Shown here piece after piece: positions 45,105 through 55,015 of a DNA stretch of 64,000 nt. The stretch comes from Symbiodinium microadriaticum (Eukaryota; Sar; Dinophyceae; Suessiales; Symbiodiniaceae). Below the pieces are notes generated by a model, which worked only from the letters and a program-made list of their open reading frames with translations, made no database searches and was not told the DNA's origin. The stretch's first letter is position 1. Each line of letters starts with the position of its first letter. A program made the translations under genes and the position numbers. Location of the stretch: contig LSRX01000480.1 of assembly GCA_001939145.1 (NCBI GenBank), positions 113,158 to 177,157 on the forward strand. The letters run 5' to 3'.

Positions 45105-47869
45105 GGGTTCCATAACAGGGTTCCTTTCAGGGTTCTTTGCATAGTTTGGGCAGCGTCGGGGTTTGAAGGGATGACGGGGTTCAGGGGCTTTAGTTTCAGT
45201 CGGAATAGGTAGTACGCAGCACTAGTATCCCCTTAAGTATACGTCGAATAAGTATGTTATAACTATATACTCCAAAGCTGCCAAAGCTTAGTCTAATCAT
45301 GTATCAAGGCCCGAACTTTTAGATAGAACCTGTATGCACTGTCAACCGGTGAAACCTGAAAGGAACCCGACACCCTAATCGCCAGTCCCCAAGCCCCAAA
45401 CATATTGTGTTTATTCCGGTACCTACACTATCTAGGAGGGGCAACCCTAAACCCTAAACCCCAAACGTATTGTGTTTATTCCGGTACCTACACTATCTAG
45501 GAGGGGGCTTCTCTTTAGGGCTCCTTTAAAGGTACAAGGAGTCAATGAGGGTTCCGTACCGGTTTAGGGTTCAGGGTTTGGGGTTTGGGGTTCACGGTTC
45601 AGGTTTGGAGCTGTTCAGGTAGGCAGGCTCTTATGCAGATGCATATCAGTCGCAACTTGTTAGGCTCTTCCTGAGAATGTCGGATTATAAAACCCTGGCT
45701 ATGTCGGCGCACACCCAGACTGTGAATTGAAAGCCGCTTGAAAGCCCATCAATACCTTCATTATCTAAACAAGAGCCCCACCAACATCTCGCTAAAACTG
45801 TGTGTTTCCGTTTCCCTAAACCCTAACACCCTGAACCGAACCCATAAACCCTAAACCCTAATTACAAAGCCTCAACGTATGGCCCTGATGACCCACATCC
45901 TGGAAGCCCTAAGCGCGATCTCGACAAAATCCCTAAAGCTTGAACAGCTTCTTCAGGGTCTTTCCAACATTCCTAAAGATAAGAATCATAGCGCCAAGAA
46001 CAATAACAGTAATGATAATGATAGCAACAGGAGTAAGAGCAACAACCTCAGCAATGATAATTTTGATAATACTGTACATGTTAATCAACATCATACGATT
46101 ACCTAAATAATCTCGATGCATTGACATAAAAATACTCATACCTACGGTAATGAGAATGACAATACCACTTACGATCCCTTCTTTTTCACAATCCTAAAGT
46201 TTCCGTGAACCTTAAAGGAGCTCGCGCACGAGCGTTCAAGCTTGCAGGTTTAGGGCTTTAGGGTTTTCGGGTTTCAGGGGTTTCGGGTCCAAAAATAAGG
46301 GTTTAGGGTCATAGGGCTTTTAGGGGCTATGGTTTCAGGGTTTACGGTTAAATTAAATAGGAGTTCGCGCACTACACCACCTACCCCATGGCTTTGTCGC
46401 CTCATTTCGGGCGGGTCCTCTGCAGATTGGCAGCTCGGCAGGCAAGAGCGAGTGGGGTATGCGGGGCCGTTGGGCCCATGGAGCAAAAGTTGAGGTTTAA
46501 AGGTTTTGGGGTTGATTGCAGATTTTTGTCGGGTCTATGAAGGGTCTTGGAGGGTTTCATGGGAGTTTGGGGTTTTGGGATTCGGGCTTTTGGTCGTGTG
46601 GGGTTGGGGGAGGATTTTGTGAGGTAAAGGGTTGCAGTGAGGGGGCTCTACACAGGACCTCAGAAGATTCTGTAGGCACTGTAGGGGTTTCAATAGGGCT
46701 TCCATCAAGATGCTCTTTCGAAGCCCTGAACCCTACTGAGTCCTAAACACTCTCAACCCTCAACCAAAGCCTCAAAGCCCCCAGGCTCCGAAGTTTTATA
46801 ACTTTCTAGGGTTTGGGGCTATGCTGATGCAGGGGTGTGAACATTTACTGGCACTGTCTCTTTAGATCTTAGGGTTCGTTATTGTAGGTATACTGTAGCA
46901 ACAACCCTCAAACCCTTTTCTCATGATTGGGAGCTGGTGTATTCGCTCCCAAATCGCCGAAATGTAGAATTTCGAGGAGGAGACGGCCAGTAACTGGCAG
47001 CCGGGGGCGGGCGGGCGGCCACCTTTGAGCGGAACGCATCTGAAGGTGAACCGGCGGTGCTGGCCATGGAAGCCACGAGGGGAAGCGCAAGCCTGCAAGA
47101 GTGTTGTGGCCGAGAAGGAGGCGCAGAGCAAGCACTGACGCTCGAGTCCTCTGAGACGAGCGTGAGCTGATCCCTGAAGAGGCTGCTTCGTTTTCTTTTA
47201 AGATTAGGGTTTGGGGGGGGGTTTAGGGCTTAGGGTTTAGGGTTTGCCGCTTTGTGTTCTCGCGTTGTTGTCGTTTTGTCAGTTTGCGCGTTTGTTGAAG
47301 CCAGTTGGTGGTGTGCAATGTCAATGCCATTGCGAGGCCGGCGGTAAGCAGCTACCGTAGGAAAACTTCAGAGACTGTGGACCAATCATGTTTGCTTGCT
47401 TCCCTGCAATGTGTGGCCTAGAAATCTAGAAACTGTCGGGAAGCTGCAATAAGCGGATCTGGTTGGTTAAGGCAAGCTTTAGAGCAAACTCCGCAAGCTC
47501 GGAATCCGCGAAACTCGATACACCCTGAACCCTCAACTCAGAGCCGTCATAAACCCCTAAACCATCCTAATCTCTCCCTCCTGATGCCCCCCCAAACCCC
47601 ACGAATAGCCGTCTAGCACCTTGCCAAGACCCTCTCGAAGCTTTTCAGCTTCTACGCCTTTCACCCTCGACTTCTCTCCGGTGTTGCGCCTCCCTACCTT
47701 CCAGCGAAGCAAGCCCTGAAAGATCCCGGACCAGAAAACACCTCACCCCATAAACCCTAAACCCTAAACCCAAACCCATAATATCGAGGCATGAACCAGT
47801 GGGCCTCGTATCCATAGTCATCTTACACTCTGCCAGAAAACCCTAGTGTAGCATTTTGATACTGCCCTT
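45105..47869. other. Mixed non-coding DNA
   Basis: Holds a 48-bp direct repeat (45394-45506) and a low-complexity AACAATAAC-type stretch (45980-46100) whose ORFs are Asn/Ser-rich. A GC-rich part (46925-47165) reads open in more than one frame but has no domain. Heptamers are sparse. A coding gene at 46925-47165 is possible but not supported. Confidence 0.5.
45394..45506. repeat. 48-bp direct repeat, 65-bp period
   Basis: Copies at 45394-45441 and 45459-45506 (ATTGTGTTTATTCCGGTACC core) differ at one or two bases and are separated by a short heptamer run. Confidence 0.85.
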
Positions 47870-47950
47870 ACCCTAACCCTCCAGGTACCTACTATATAGG
47901 GAAATAGGGGCTCTAGTACCCTCTATAGTAGGTACCTGGAGGGTTAGGGT
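47870..47950. mobile_element. Perfect 27-bp-stem hairpin with heptamer ends
   Basis: 47870-47896 and 47924-47950 are perfect inverted repeats of 27 bp around a 27-base loop. The arms start ACCCTAACCCTCCAGG, so telomere-like bases form the outermost part of the stem. A short coding-like stretch (FIMWLQLKERAPYRVVEMG) begins about 10 bases after it. Confidence 0.75.
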
Positions 47951-49256
47951 TATGCTGAGGTCTTCATCATGTGGCTTCAGCTGAAAGAGCGGGCCCCGTA
48001 CCGCGTTGTGGAGATGGGCGCAGGCGCTATGGGTTTGTGACCCCAAAACAGCATTGCTGTAGCGACCCTTAAAGGAGCCTTGCAGTAGACAATACCAGGG
48101 CTTGACTTCTAATTATTCCGCCCTCTAAAATTCGAGTGTTTTGAGCATCAGGGCAGGTTCGCGAACATTTTGAAGCTTTTATGGCTGCTCTTGCCGTGCC
48201 TGGTATGCACCCTTGAATATATATAGGTGGAGGTCTCATTTCTGGCAAAGAATCTGCGAGGTCGTCGGATGCTCCCTTAATGGATCCCCCCAAAAGTACC
48301 AGAAAGCCCCACGCAAGCCTCGGAAGGCTTTCAAGCCCTTGTAGAACCCTTAAACAACCCCATTGAACCTGCATAAATACCGGCTCGAAAAAAAGTCCCC
48401 ACCAAGTTCACATTCGAGCCTAAACTTACTCCGGCCAGCGCGAGAACTTCGCAGCATTTGCGGGTTTCTAGGTTTGGGGTTCGGAGTTTGGGGTGGTTTC
48501 GATACTTTCGACATATTTCAACAAGTCTATCATGTAGAACTTGTGTCAAAGCCTCGTTATTCGGTTTGGTAAGTTCTGTAGGAAAACTATGCCAGCACTC
48601 ATTGACATCTCGGCCTGCTCCACTGTCCACTTCACAACTACGGAAATTATCCCTAGACCCTTTGCTCAACCCTAACCCTATCCCCTACGTCCAAAAGCCC
48701 GGCCCCACGAAGGTAGACCCGAAACCCCTCTAAGCAATAAACTCAAACTGTGAGTCGCTTCGGGCGCACTCTAATCCCCAACACCCTCACATCCTGCGTG
48801 CTTGGATGCTTCACTTGCTGAACTCATTGGAGAAGGTTAAACTTTCTGGCGTTCGACTGGGTAGCAAACCCCCGAAACCTAGCCGCCCAGATAATGGGTT
48901 CCTACACTATGCCCGTATAGTATAGGGTCTTTTGAAAAGAGCACACAGACTGCCACCCACTACATAGCTTCCTGGGCTTCTTAGGAAAGCTGAGTTTGAA
49001 CCAAAACTTCCAAACCCTAAACTTAGTTCTCCAATACCCAACCTTTAAACTTTTTGGGTTCTTACTATTGAGTAGTAATCTGAAAGCTTAACCTTTTATC
49101 TCCCTGGCTTATTGGGGAAGGTAGTAAATTCCAAGCCCTACGCTCGAAGCACTAAACCTAAGTTTGAGCTTTGCTGTTTTAGGCTTTGCTGAAGGTGCGA
49201 GTGAGATGAGCCGAGATGGTCAGCTCCTCCACTCCAACCCCAGCCTGACCCGCCCC
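47951..49256. other. Unassigned DNA
   Basis: A coding-like island at about 47955-48040 (FIMWLQLKERAPYRVVEMG) has no family match. ORFs of 100-112 codons on the - strand (48069-48374, 48331-48669) show no domain. Heptamers are rare. Nothing else seen. Confidence 0.4.
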
Positions 49257-49366
49257 NNNNNNNNNNNNNNNNNNNNNNNNNNNNNNNNNNNNNNNNNNNN
49301 NNNNNNNNNNNNNNNNNNNNNNNNNNNNNNNNNNNNNNNNNNNNNNNNNNNNNNNNNNNNNNNNNN
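49257..49366. other. Assembly gap, 110 N
   Basis: Undetermined bases. Frames crossing it are not usable. Confidence 1.
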
Positions 49367-49865
49367 TGCGTTTGGACAAATTGTCGAAGGAGATCATCTT
49401 CTGGAATTCCCCGCTCCCGAAGACACATCGTGGGGACTTTGGGTTCAGGAAAACCTCCATTCTGGAACATCTCGGCCTGTTGCTGCGAACTATATGGTCG
49501 AGTAGCTACGTCTGGGCCTTGTTTGTTTTCAAGTTTCTATGGTTTAGACTGGACCTGCCTGTTTGGGCTTTATGACGTTTGCCTTTAGGGCTTCCGGCTG
49601 GGGGTTTCGAGTGCATGTTACCAGCTGGAGAAGGACCGGAAACGGATAAACATGAGTTTCCCCCTCAGCTTTATCGCGTCTCCCAGTAAAGCCACGTCTG
49701 TAAGGTTTCTACTTTTCTCGGGTTTAGGGTTTGGGGGCGAGGGCTAGGATAGGGCGTGTTGCATAAACTTTAGCATGTTGCCACCAAGCACGCACCGCGA
49801 CAATTTGGCTGGCTAGTTCTTGCCATCGTTTGGACCTATAGTGCACTGGATATGCATTTCATAAG

Positions 49866-51449
49866 ATGCTGCGCGTCTGGTGGCTCTCTGGGCAAGCTGC
49901 AGCCTTCATTCCCGTAGAGGAGATGTTGGACGTTCGGGGCTTGAAGCAGCGCATGAACCAGCTGCATCACTTGCCCCCGCGATTCAGGCAGAGGGTCCTG
50001 TTCCATGGCGAGAATTTGGAGGATGCTGCGATGCTTACTTCCCCGATGGATCTGACTCTCGTTTCTCGGTGTCTGTTGAAAGGCTTTTGGCCACAGGTGA
50101 CACATGTGTTTTGAAACGTTGAACAGATCGTAGAATGAGAGGCATCTATCAGTACCCATCACCACCTTTAAGTTGTAGTTGGAAAAGGTGATAAAGAGCC
50201 CTTGTATCAGATTTTAATTGAGCGAATAAATTCTGTAAACGCTTGTCAAAACTCTTAAGGACTCCGATAACAAAGCTGTAGAAAGGCCCTGACAATAGCA
50301 CAGTATAGTCGCCTGAATAATCTCCCCATGTCCTTATCCAACTATTCGAGCTCCTCATCAAGTATAAAATACCCAGAGGCTCCATATAGACTACCATTAT
50401 GGAATTGGGCCCCAAAAGACCATCCTTATTAAGGTTTTGGGGACCTAATTCCATAATGGTATATCTGGAGCCTCTAGGATATGATACCTCCAAACCTGAT
50501 TCTGGTTGTTGATGCAGTTGATGCCTCTGTTTTGCTCAGGTACTGTTGCCATTCGCCGATGTGCCTCAAACTCAAGTGGACGAGCTAGCAGTCGCCGCTC
50601 GCCGCGGCTCTGCCACCCAGGTGGATCACCCTAAACCCTAAACTCTAAACCCTAAACCCCTAAATCCTAAACCCTAAACCCCTAAACCCTAAACCCTAAA
50701 CTATATAAACCCTAAACTCTAAACCGGGCGTAGGGGCAAGGACTTGGTAGGAGTTTTGCCGGTTTCTTCGTGGTGTAAAGACGTTGGAAACTCTGAGCCC
50801 TGGACTTTGAGCCCAACGGTAAACCCTAAACCCTAAACCCTAAACCCTAAACCCAACACCCTGAAGTACACGGGTTCTTGCTCCAGGATCCCTTTAGGAA
50901 AGAGACTTTCCGTACTGGCTTCGAGGCATGCAAAAGCATTCTTCCAAGCTCAAGACCCTTCAGGTTGAGTCGATGCTGCATCTTCCCCAACATCCAGACT
51001 TGCCTCACTCGGACGGGCGCACGCCACTGCGGATGGCAACTATCGAAGGTCATGTCGAAGTTGTACGCTTGCTGCTGGAGGCCGGCGCCGACAAGAATGC
51101 AACTGGCAACAACGGCGCCACAGCTCTTATGACAGCATCTCAGCGGGGTCATGTCGAAGTTGTACGGTTGCTGCTGGAGGCCGGTGTGGACAAGAATGCT
51201 ACCAACGACAACGGCTCCACAGCTCTGAAGACAGCATCGCAGGGAAGTCATGTCGAAGTTGTACGTTTACTGCTGGAGGCCGGTGCCGACAAAGATGCGG
51301 CCGACAAAGGAGGCTTCACAGCTCTGATGGCGGCATGTTTCGAAAACGAAAATGTCGAAGTCGTCCGTTTGCTGCTGGAGGCTGGTGCCAACAAGAATGT
51401 GCCAGACAAGGACGGAGTTACCGCTTCTGGGCTCTTGTTAGACATCTAG
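49866..51449 (+). CDS. Ubiquitin-like domain plus ankyrin repeat protein (copy 1)
   Basis: Predicted three-exon gene: 49866-50060, 50540-50620 and 50964-51449, about 253 residues. Residues 1-70 are a ubiquitin-like fold: a start with LSGQ, then LDVRGLKQRMNQLHHLPPRF, the QRVLFHGE turn and PMDLTL. Exon 2 (27 residues, VLLPFADVPQTQVDELAVAA) continues into a linker. Exon 3 holds VESMLHLPQHPDLPHSDGRT and then four ankyrin repeats of 33-34 residues (GHVEVVRLLLEAGADKNA type) with C-terminal DGVTASGLLLDI. Splice junctions are CTC/GTTTCT to CTCAG/GTACTG and CCCAG/GTGGAT to TTCAG/GTTGAG, all phase 0. Ankyrin repeats bind proteins; a role in ubiquitin-related recruitment is inference. The first intron is absent in both paralogues. 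Confidence 0.75.
50061..50539 (+). other. Probable gained intron of copy 1
   Basis: GT-AG intron of 479 bp between the codons for L and V of MDLTL/VLLPFADV. In the two paralogues the corresponding sequence is continuous (DLVLLPYADV, DLVLLTLADV), with CTCGTTCTGTTG at the site. In copy 1 the flanks read CTC-GT at the donor and CTCAG-GT at the acceptor, so a short duplication surrounds the insertion. The intron holds a 101-bp hairpin element (50375-50475). Confidence 0.6.
50375..50475. mobile_element. Hairpin element inside intron
   Basis: The left arm AGAGGCTCCATATAGACTAC and the inverted right arm ending TATATCTGGAGCCTCT pair with few mismatches. Pairing continues through CATTATGGAATT. Non-coding. 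Confidence 0.65.
50621..50963 (+). other. Second intron of copy 1, heptamer-filled
   Basis: 343-bp GT-AG intron, rich in CCCTAAA runs at 50629-50720 and 50820-50855. It shows directly that heptamer filler is intronic in a coding gene here. Confidence 0.65.
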
Positions 51450-52612
51450 GCGTAAGTTGGGACAGGGCATAGAGGGGTCACACAGCAATCATGTTTTTTG
51501 CTTCCGTTTTGCTGTGCCTCAAGCCTTAAGCTTAACAACCCAGGCCGAAGAGTCCAAGTTTAAAAATAAAGCAATATAGTAGCTACTTAGTAAATATTTG
51601 GGCCCCCAAAGTATAATATGGGGGCCTTAATTATAATTGTAATAGGGAGCCCCCAAAACCCTATTCTAATCATTAAGGCCCCTACGTTATACCATGCCAT
51701 TGCTTGGACCCTTTGGGTAAACCCAGGCTTGGATGGCGGCATCTCTGGCTGGGCACGACGAAGTCGAGCGCGAGCTGCAAAAGGCCAGCCAAAACGAGCC
51801 CTCCCCTTAGCAACCTCGAAACAAAGTGGTTGAAGGTTTGGGGTTTAGAGAAGTTAAAGCTTACATCCTAAACCCTTAAACCTTAAGCCCCCCCACAAAT
51901 CCGCGCATCCGTTTGGGAGCTCCCTACACCCTAAACCCCCTAAAACCCTACGTAGACCCTATAGGCCTTAAACCTGCCACCCTAAACCCCTACACCCAAG
52001 CCCCAAACTCCTAACTCCTCACATACCTTCCCTTAACCCTAAACCCTAAACCCCAAACCCCCGCCGCACCCCCGGCAAGGCCGGTGCCAGCAGAAACGGG
52101 CGGCTACCCATCTTCGGTCCCAGGTTCGAGGGCCAGCGAAGGGAAAAAAAAAGGCCGTGGGGTTTAGGATTTTAGGGTTTTTAGGGTTTTAGGGGGTTTA
52201 GGGTTTAGGTTTTAGGGTTTTAGGGTTTTTAGGGTTTTAGGGGGTTTAGGGTTTAGGTTTTAGGGTTTTAGGGTTTTATTTTTAGGGTTTAGGGTTTTGG
52301 GTAGATCAGTCTGCTGCAACCCATTAAAGCCGCAAAAAGGGCTTTTATTGGGTTCCTGAGTCTTGTTGGGGTTTGGGGTGTAGGTGACACTGTTATGGGT
52401 TCTTATGTGGGGCTCGTAAGGGCTTTGAAGGAGATAAGCGTCTTACTTATCGAGCTCTTCTCTTCCCACACCTCTGGAAACTACTCACTAACTGCATATT
52501 TTCGGACTGTCTCCCCGAAGATTAGGGGAATCAGTGTTCGGATCATATGGCCCATATGGCGTTTATGGATTGTTTAGTATGTTTGACTGTCTCGAGTGTC
52601 ATGCCCTCAGCC
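51450..52612. other. Heptamer-rich DNA with one hairpin
   Basis: Hairpin at 51611-51690. Heptamer runs at 51935-52060 and a duplicated TTTTAGGG-type block at 52155-52295. No gene. Confidence 0.6.
51611..51690. mobile_element. Hairpin element, AGGGGCC family
   Basis: The arms GTATAATATGGGGGCCTTAA and the complementary CATTAAGGCCCCTACGTTAT pair imperfectly, and the inner part GTAATAGGG / CCCTATTC also pairs. Related to 1101-1197. Confidence 0.6.
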
Positions 52613-52686
52613 CCTCTACCTACCTACCTACCTACCTACCTATCTATCTATCTATCTACCTACCTACCTACCTATCTATCTATCTA

Positions 52687-52718
<32 letters not shown>

Positions 52719-52852
52719 CCTATCTATCTATCTATCTATCTACCTATCTATCTATCTATCTACCTATCTATCTATCTATCTATCTAACTATCTATCTATC
52801 TATCTATCTAGCGGTTCAGGGGGGGTTACCATATGTATATATAGATATAGAT

Positions 52853-52888
<36 letters not shown>
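52613..52888. repeat. (CTAC/CTAT)n tetranucleotide and (TA)n array
   Basis: A long TATC/TACC array (52613-52810) with TGTC interruptions, then a TAGA/TA run to 52888. It gives the [12 protein letters not shown] ORFs, which are not genes. Confidence 0.95.
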
Positions 52889-52895
<7 letters not shown>

Positions 52896-53042
52896 AGAGT
52901 CTGAATCCCTAAGGTCCCAAGGTCAACCTTCCAACGCCCTAGTCCAGACCCTCACGCCGAAAGGCTCAACCGTAGACTCCTAAACCCTATACCTCTGCCC
53001 CCAAGGCCCGAAAGAGTTTTCGTGTTGACTGCCTTGAATCCC

Positions 53043-53114
53043 TGGTTCTTAGTAGGGAATGGGGGAATAGATCCCTATGATAGTCCCTTAAGGTCCCCTA
53101 CCTACTAAGAATCA
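53043..53114. mobile_element. Short hairpin element
   Basis: The ends TGGTTCTTAGTAGGG and CCTACCTACTAAGAATCA pair with few mismatches. The internal GATCCCTATGATAG loop is short. Confidence 0.45.
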
Positions 53115-53394
53115 GTAGAAGCCTCCATTTTCCGGAAGTTTACTGCCGCTGCAGGCAGCGGCCAACTCGCGTACGATATCCAGGCCGCTGGGATCTTTCA
53201 AAGATCAAAGACCTATTTGTGAGTTTAACCCTAAAGCCTAAACCCTAAACCTTAACCCAAAACCCTAACCCTATGAGTTTGAGGGTTTGGGGAACCAGCG
53301 TAGGCTACGAGGTTTTCGGACTTGGGACGCCTTCATCTGGAGCTGTGCGGTTCAGGGCTCAGGGCTCTTGGGTCTCTATGGTTTAGGATGCATA

Positions 53395-54140
53395 GAGTTT
53401 AGGGTCTCTAGGGTTTAGGGCTTAGGGTCTCTAGGGTTTAGGGTTTAGGGTTTAGGGTCTCTGTGGTTTAGGATGTATAGGGTTTAGGGCTTAGGGTCTC
53501 TAGAGTTTAGGGCTTAGGGTCTCTAGGGTTTAGGGTTTAGGGTTTAGGGTCTCTGTGGTTTAGGATGTATAGGGTTTAGGGTTTAGGGTCTCTAGGGTTT
53601 AGGGCTTAGGGTCTCTAGGGTTTAGGGTTTAGGGTTTAGGGTCTCTGTGGTTTAGGATGTATAGGGTTTAGGGCTTAGGGTCTCTAGAGTTTAGGGCTTA
53701 GGGTCTCTAGGGTTTAGGGTTTAGGGTTTAGGGTCTCTGTGGTTTAGGATGTATAGGGTTTAGGGTTTAGGGTCTCTAGGGTTTAGGGCTTAGGGTCTCT
53801 AGGGTTTAGGGTTTAGGGTTTAGGGTCTCTGTGGTTTAGGATGTATAGGGTTTAGGGCTTAGGGTCTCTAGAGTTTAGGGCTTAGGGTCTCTAGGGTTTA
53901 GGGTTTAGGGTTTAGGGTCTCTGTGGTTTAGGATGTATAGGGTTTAGGGTTTAGGGTCTCTAGGGTTTAGGGCTTAGGGTCTCTAGGGTTTAGGGTTTAG
54001 GGTTTAGGGTCTCTGTGGTTTAGGATGTATAGGGTTTAGGGCTTAGGGTCTCTAGAGTTTAGGGCTTAGGGTCTCTAGGGTTTAGGGTTTAGGGTTTAGG
54101 GTCTCTGTGGTTTAGGATGTATAGGGTTTAGGGTCTCTAG
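53395..54140. repeat. Higher-order heptamer satellite, 92-bp monomer, 184-bp dimer
   Basis: CTCTGTGGTTTAGGATGTAT recurs at 53459, 53551, 53643, 53735, 53827, 53919, 54011 and 54103, always 92 bp apart. Monomers alternate in type. One has GGGCTTAGGGTCTCTAGAG after the marker; the other has GGGTTTAGGGTCTCTAGGG. The true unit is therefore a 184-bp dimer repeated three and a half times. All of it is built from TTTAGGG, CTTAGGG and TCTAGGG variants. Confidence 0.95.
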
Positions 54141-54689
54141 GGTTTGGGATTCTAGGGCTTCTAGTGTCCCTAGGGTTTTTTGGGGGTTTAGGGTTTCTGG
54201 CTCTAGGGTTCTAGGGTTCAGGGCTCAGGGTTCTGGGGTTTAGGGTTGCGGCTTGAGGGTTCAGGGGCTCGGGTAGATTCTAGGGTCCAAGGTTGTGGAT
54301 ACTTGGCTAGTAGGTGCACCTGAACTCAGGAGAACTCCGTGGAGCAACAAGTCCTGAACCCTCAACCCCAAACCCTAAACCGTAAGACACAACTATCCGA
54401 AGCCCGAGGTATCAATCCCTACTTGGTATTATGCAGGGCATTGAGGGTTAGCTTGTTTAGCTTGTTTAGCATGTTGGGGACTGCTGCTTCTGCATCCTGC
54501 AAGCATGCGCGGGGCACGGCGACGTGAAGTCTGGCGATTTTGCTGGGGACAGCGTATGAGCAAGCCTGGGCTTTTTGCCCTGGTTCTCATTCTTACCGTC
54601 TGCACGCAAGTATTCATACATCCGCAAACAAGATTGCTCTGCTTTCGGCCAAAATTGGCGACGTAACTATCAATACCCTACAAGTTACA
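54141..54689. other. Mixed DNA after the satellite
   Basis: Degenerate heptamer sequence to about 54390, then unassigned sequence with a GCTTGTTTAGC duplication at 54450. No gene recognised. Confidence 0.5.
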
Positions 54690-55015
54690 GTTGGAACTCC
54701 CCAATAGTTTTTGACACAATGCAAAACCCTGCTAAATCCTGCGGATTATAATTCCCCAATGGCTTGAAGCAAAGCGAGACCCTGCAAATTGTAATTCTTC
54801 AATGGCTTGACACAAGACAGGACTCGAAATTGCACTCCCCCAATAGCTTGGGGCAAAACGAAACCCAGCTAGTTGCAATTCCCCAACATCTTGACACAAG
54901 ACAGGAGCCTCGAAATTGCACTCCCCCTATAGCTTGGCGCAAAACGGGACTTTGCTGATTGCAATTCCCCCAATAGTTTGATGCAGAACAGAAGCAGCTG
55001 CTGCAATTTACAGTA
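54690..55015. repeat. Minisatellite of ~42-44 bp units
   Basis: About seven diverged units with the core ATTGCAATTCCCCAATAG followed by CTTGACACAA(GA)CAGGA. Units start near 54690, 54745, 54789, 54830, 54875, 54917 and 54958. Two versions alternate in the middle, giving an 86-bp higher-order period. ORFs over it are repetitive and not gene-like. Confidence 0.8.

Noticed and set aside
45879..46106. Asn/Ser-rich ORF as a gene
   Set aside because: It follows a low-complexity AACAATAAT stretch.
49138..49505. ORFs across the second N gap
   Set aside because: Same reason; the sequence on both sides shows no domain.
52534..52912. ORFs with YLSIYLS repeats
   Set aside because: All three frames of a tetranucleotide array are open, which is a property of the repeat and not of a gene.
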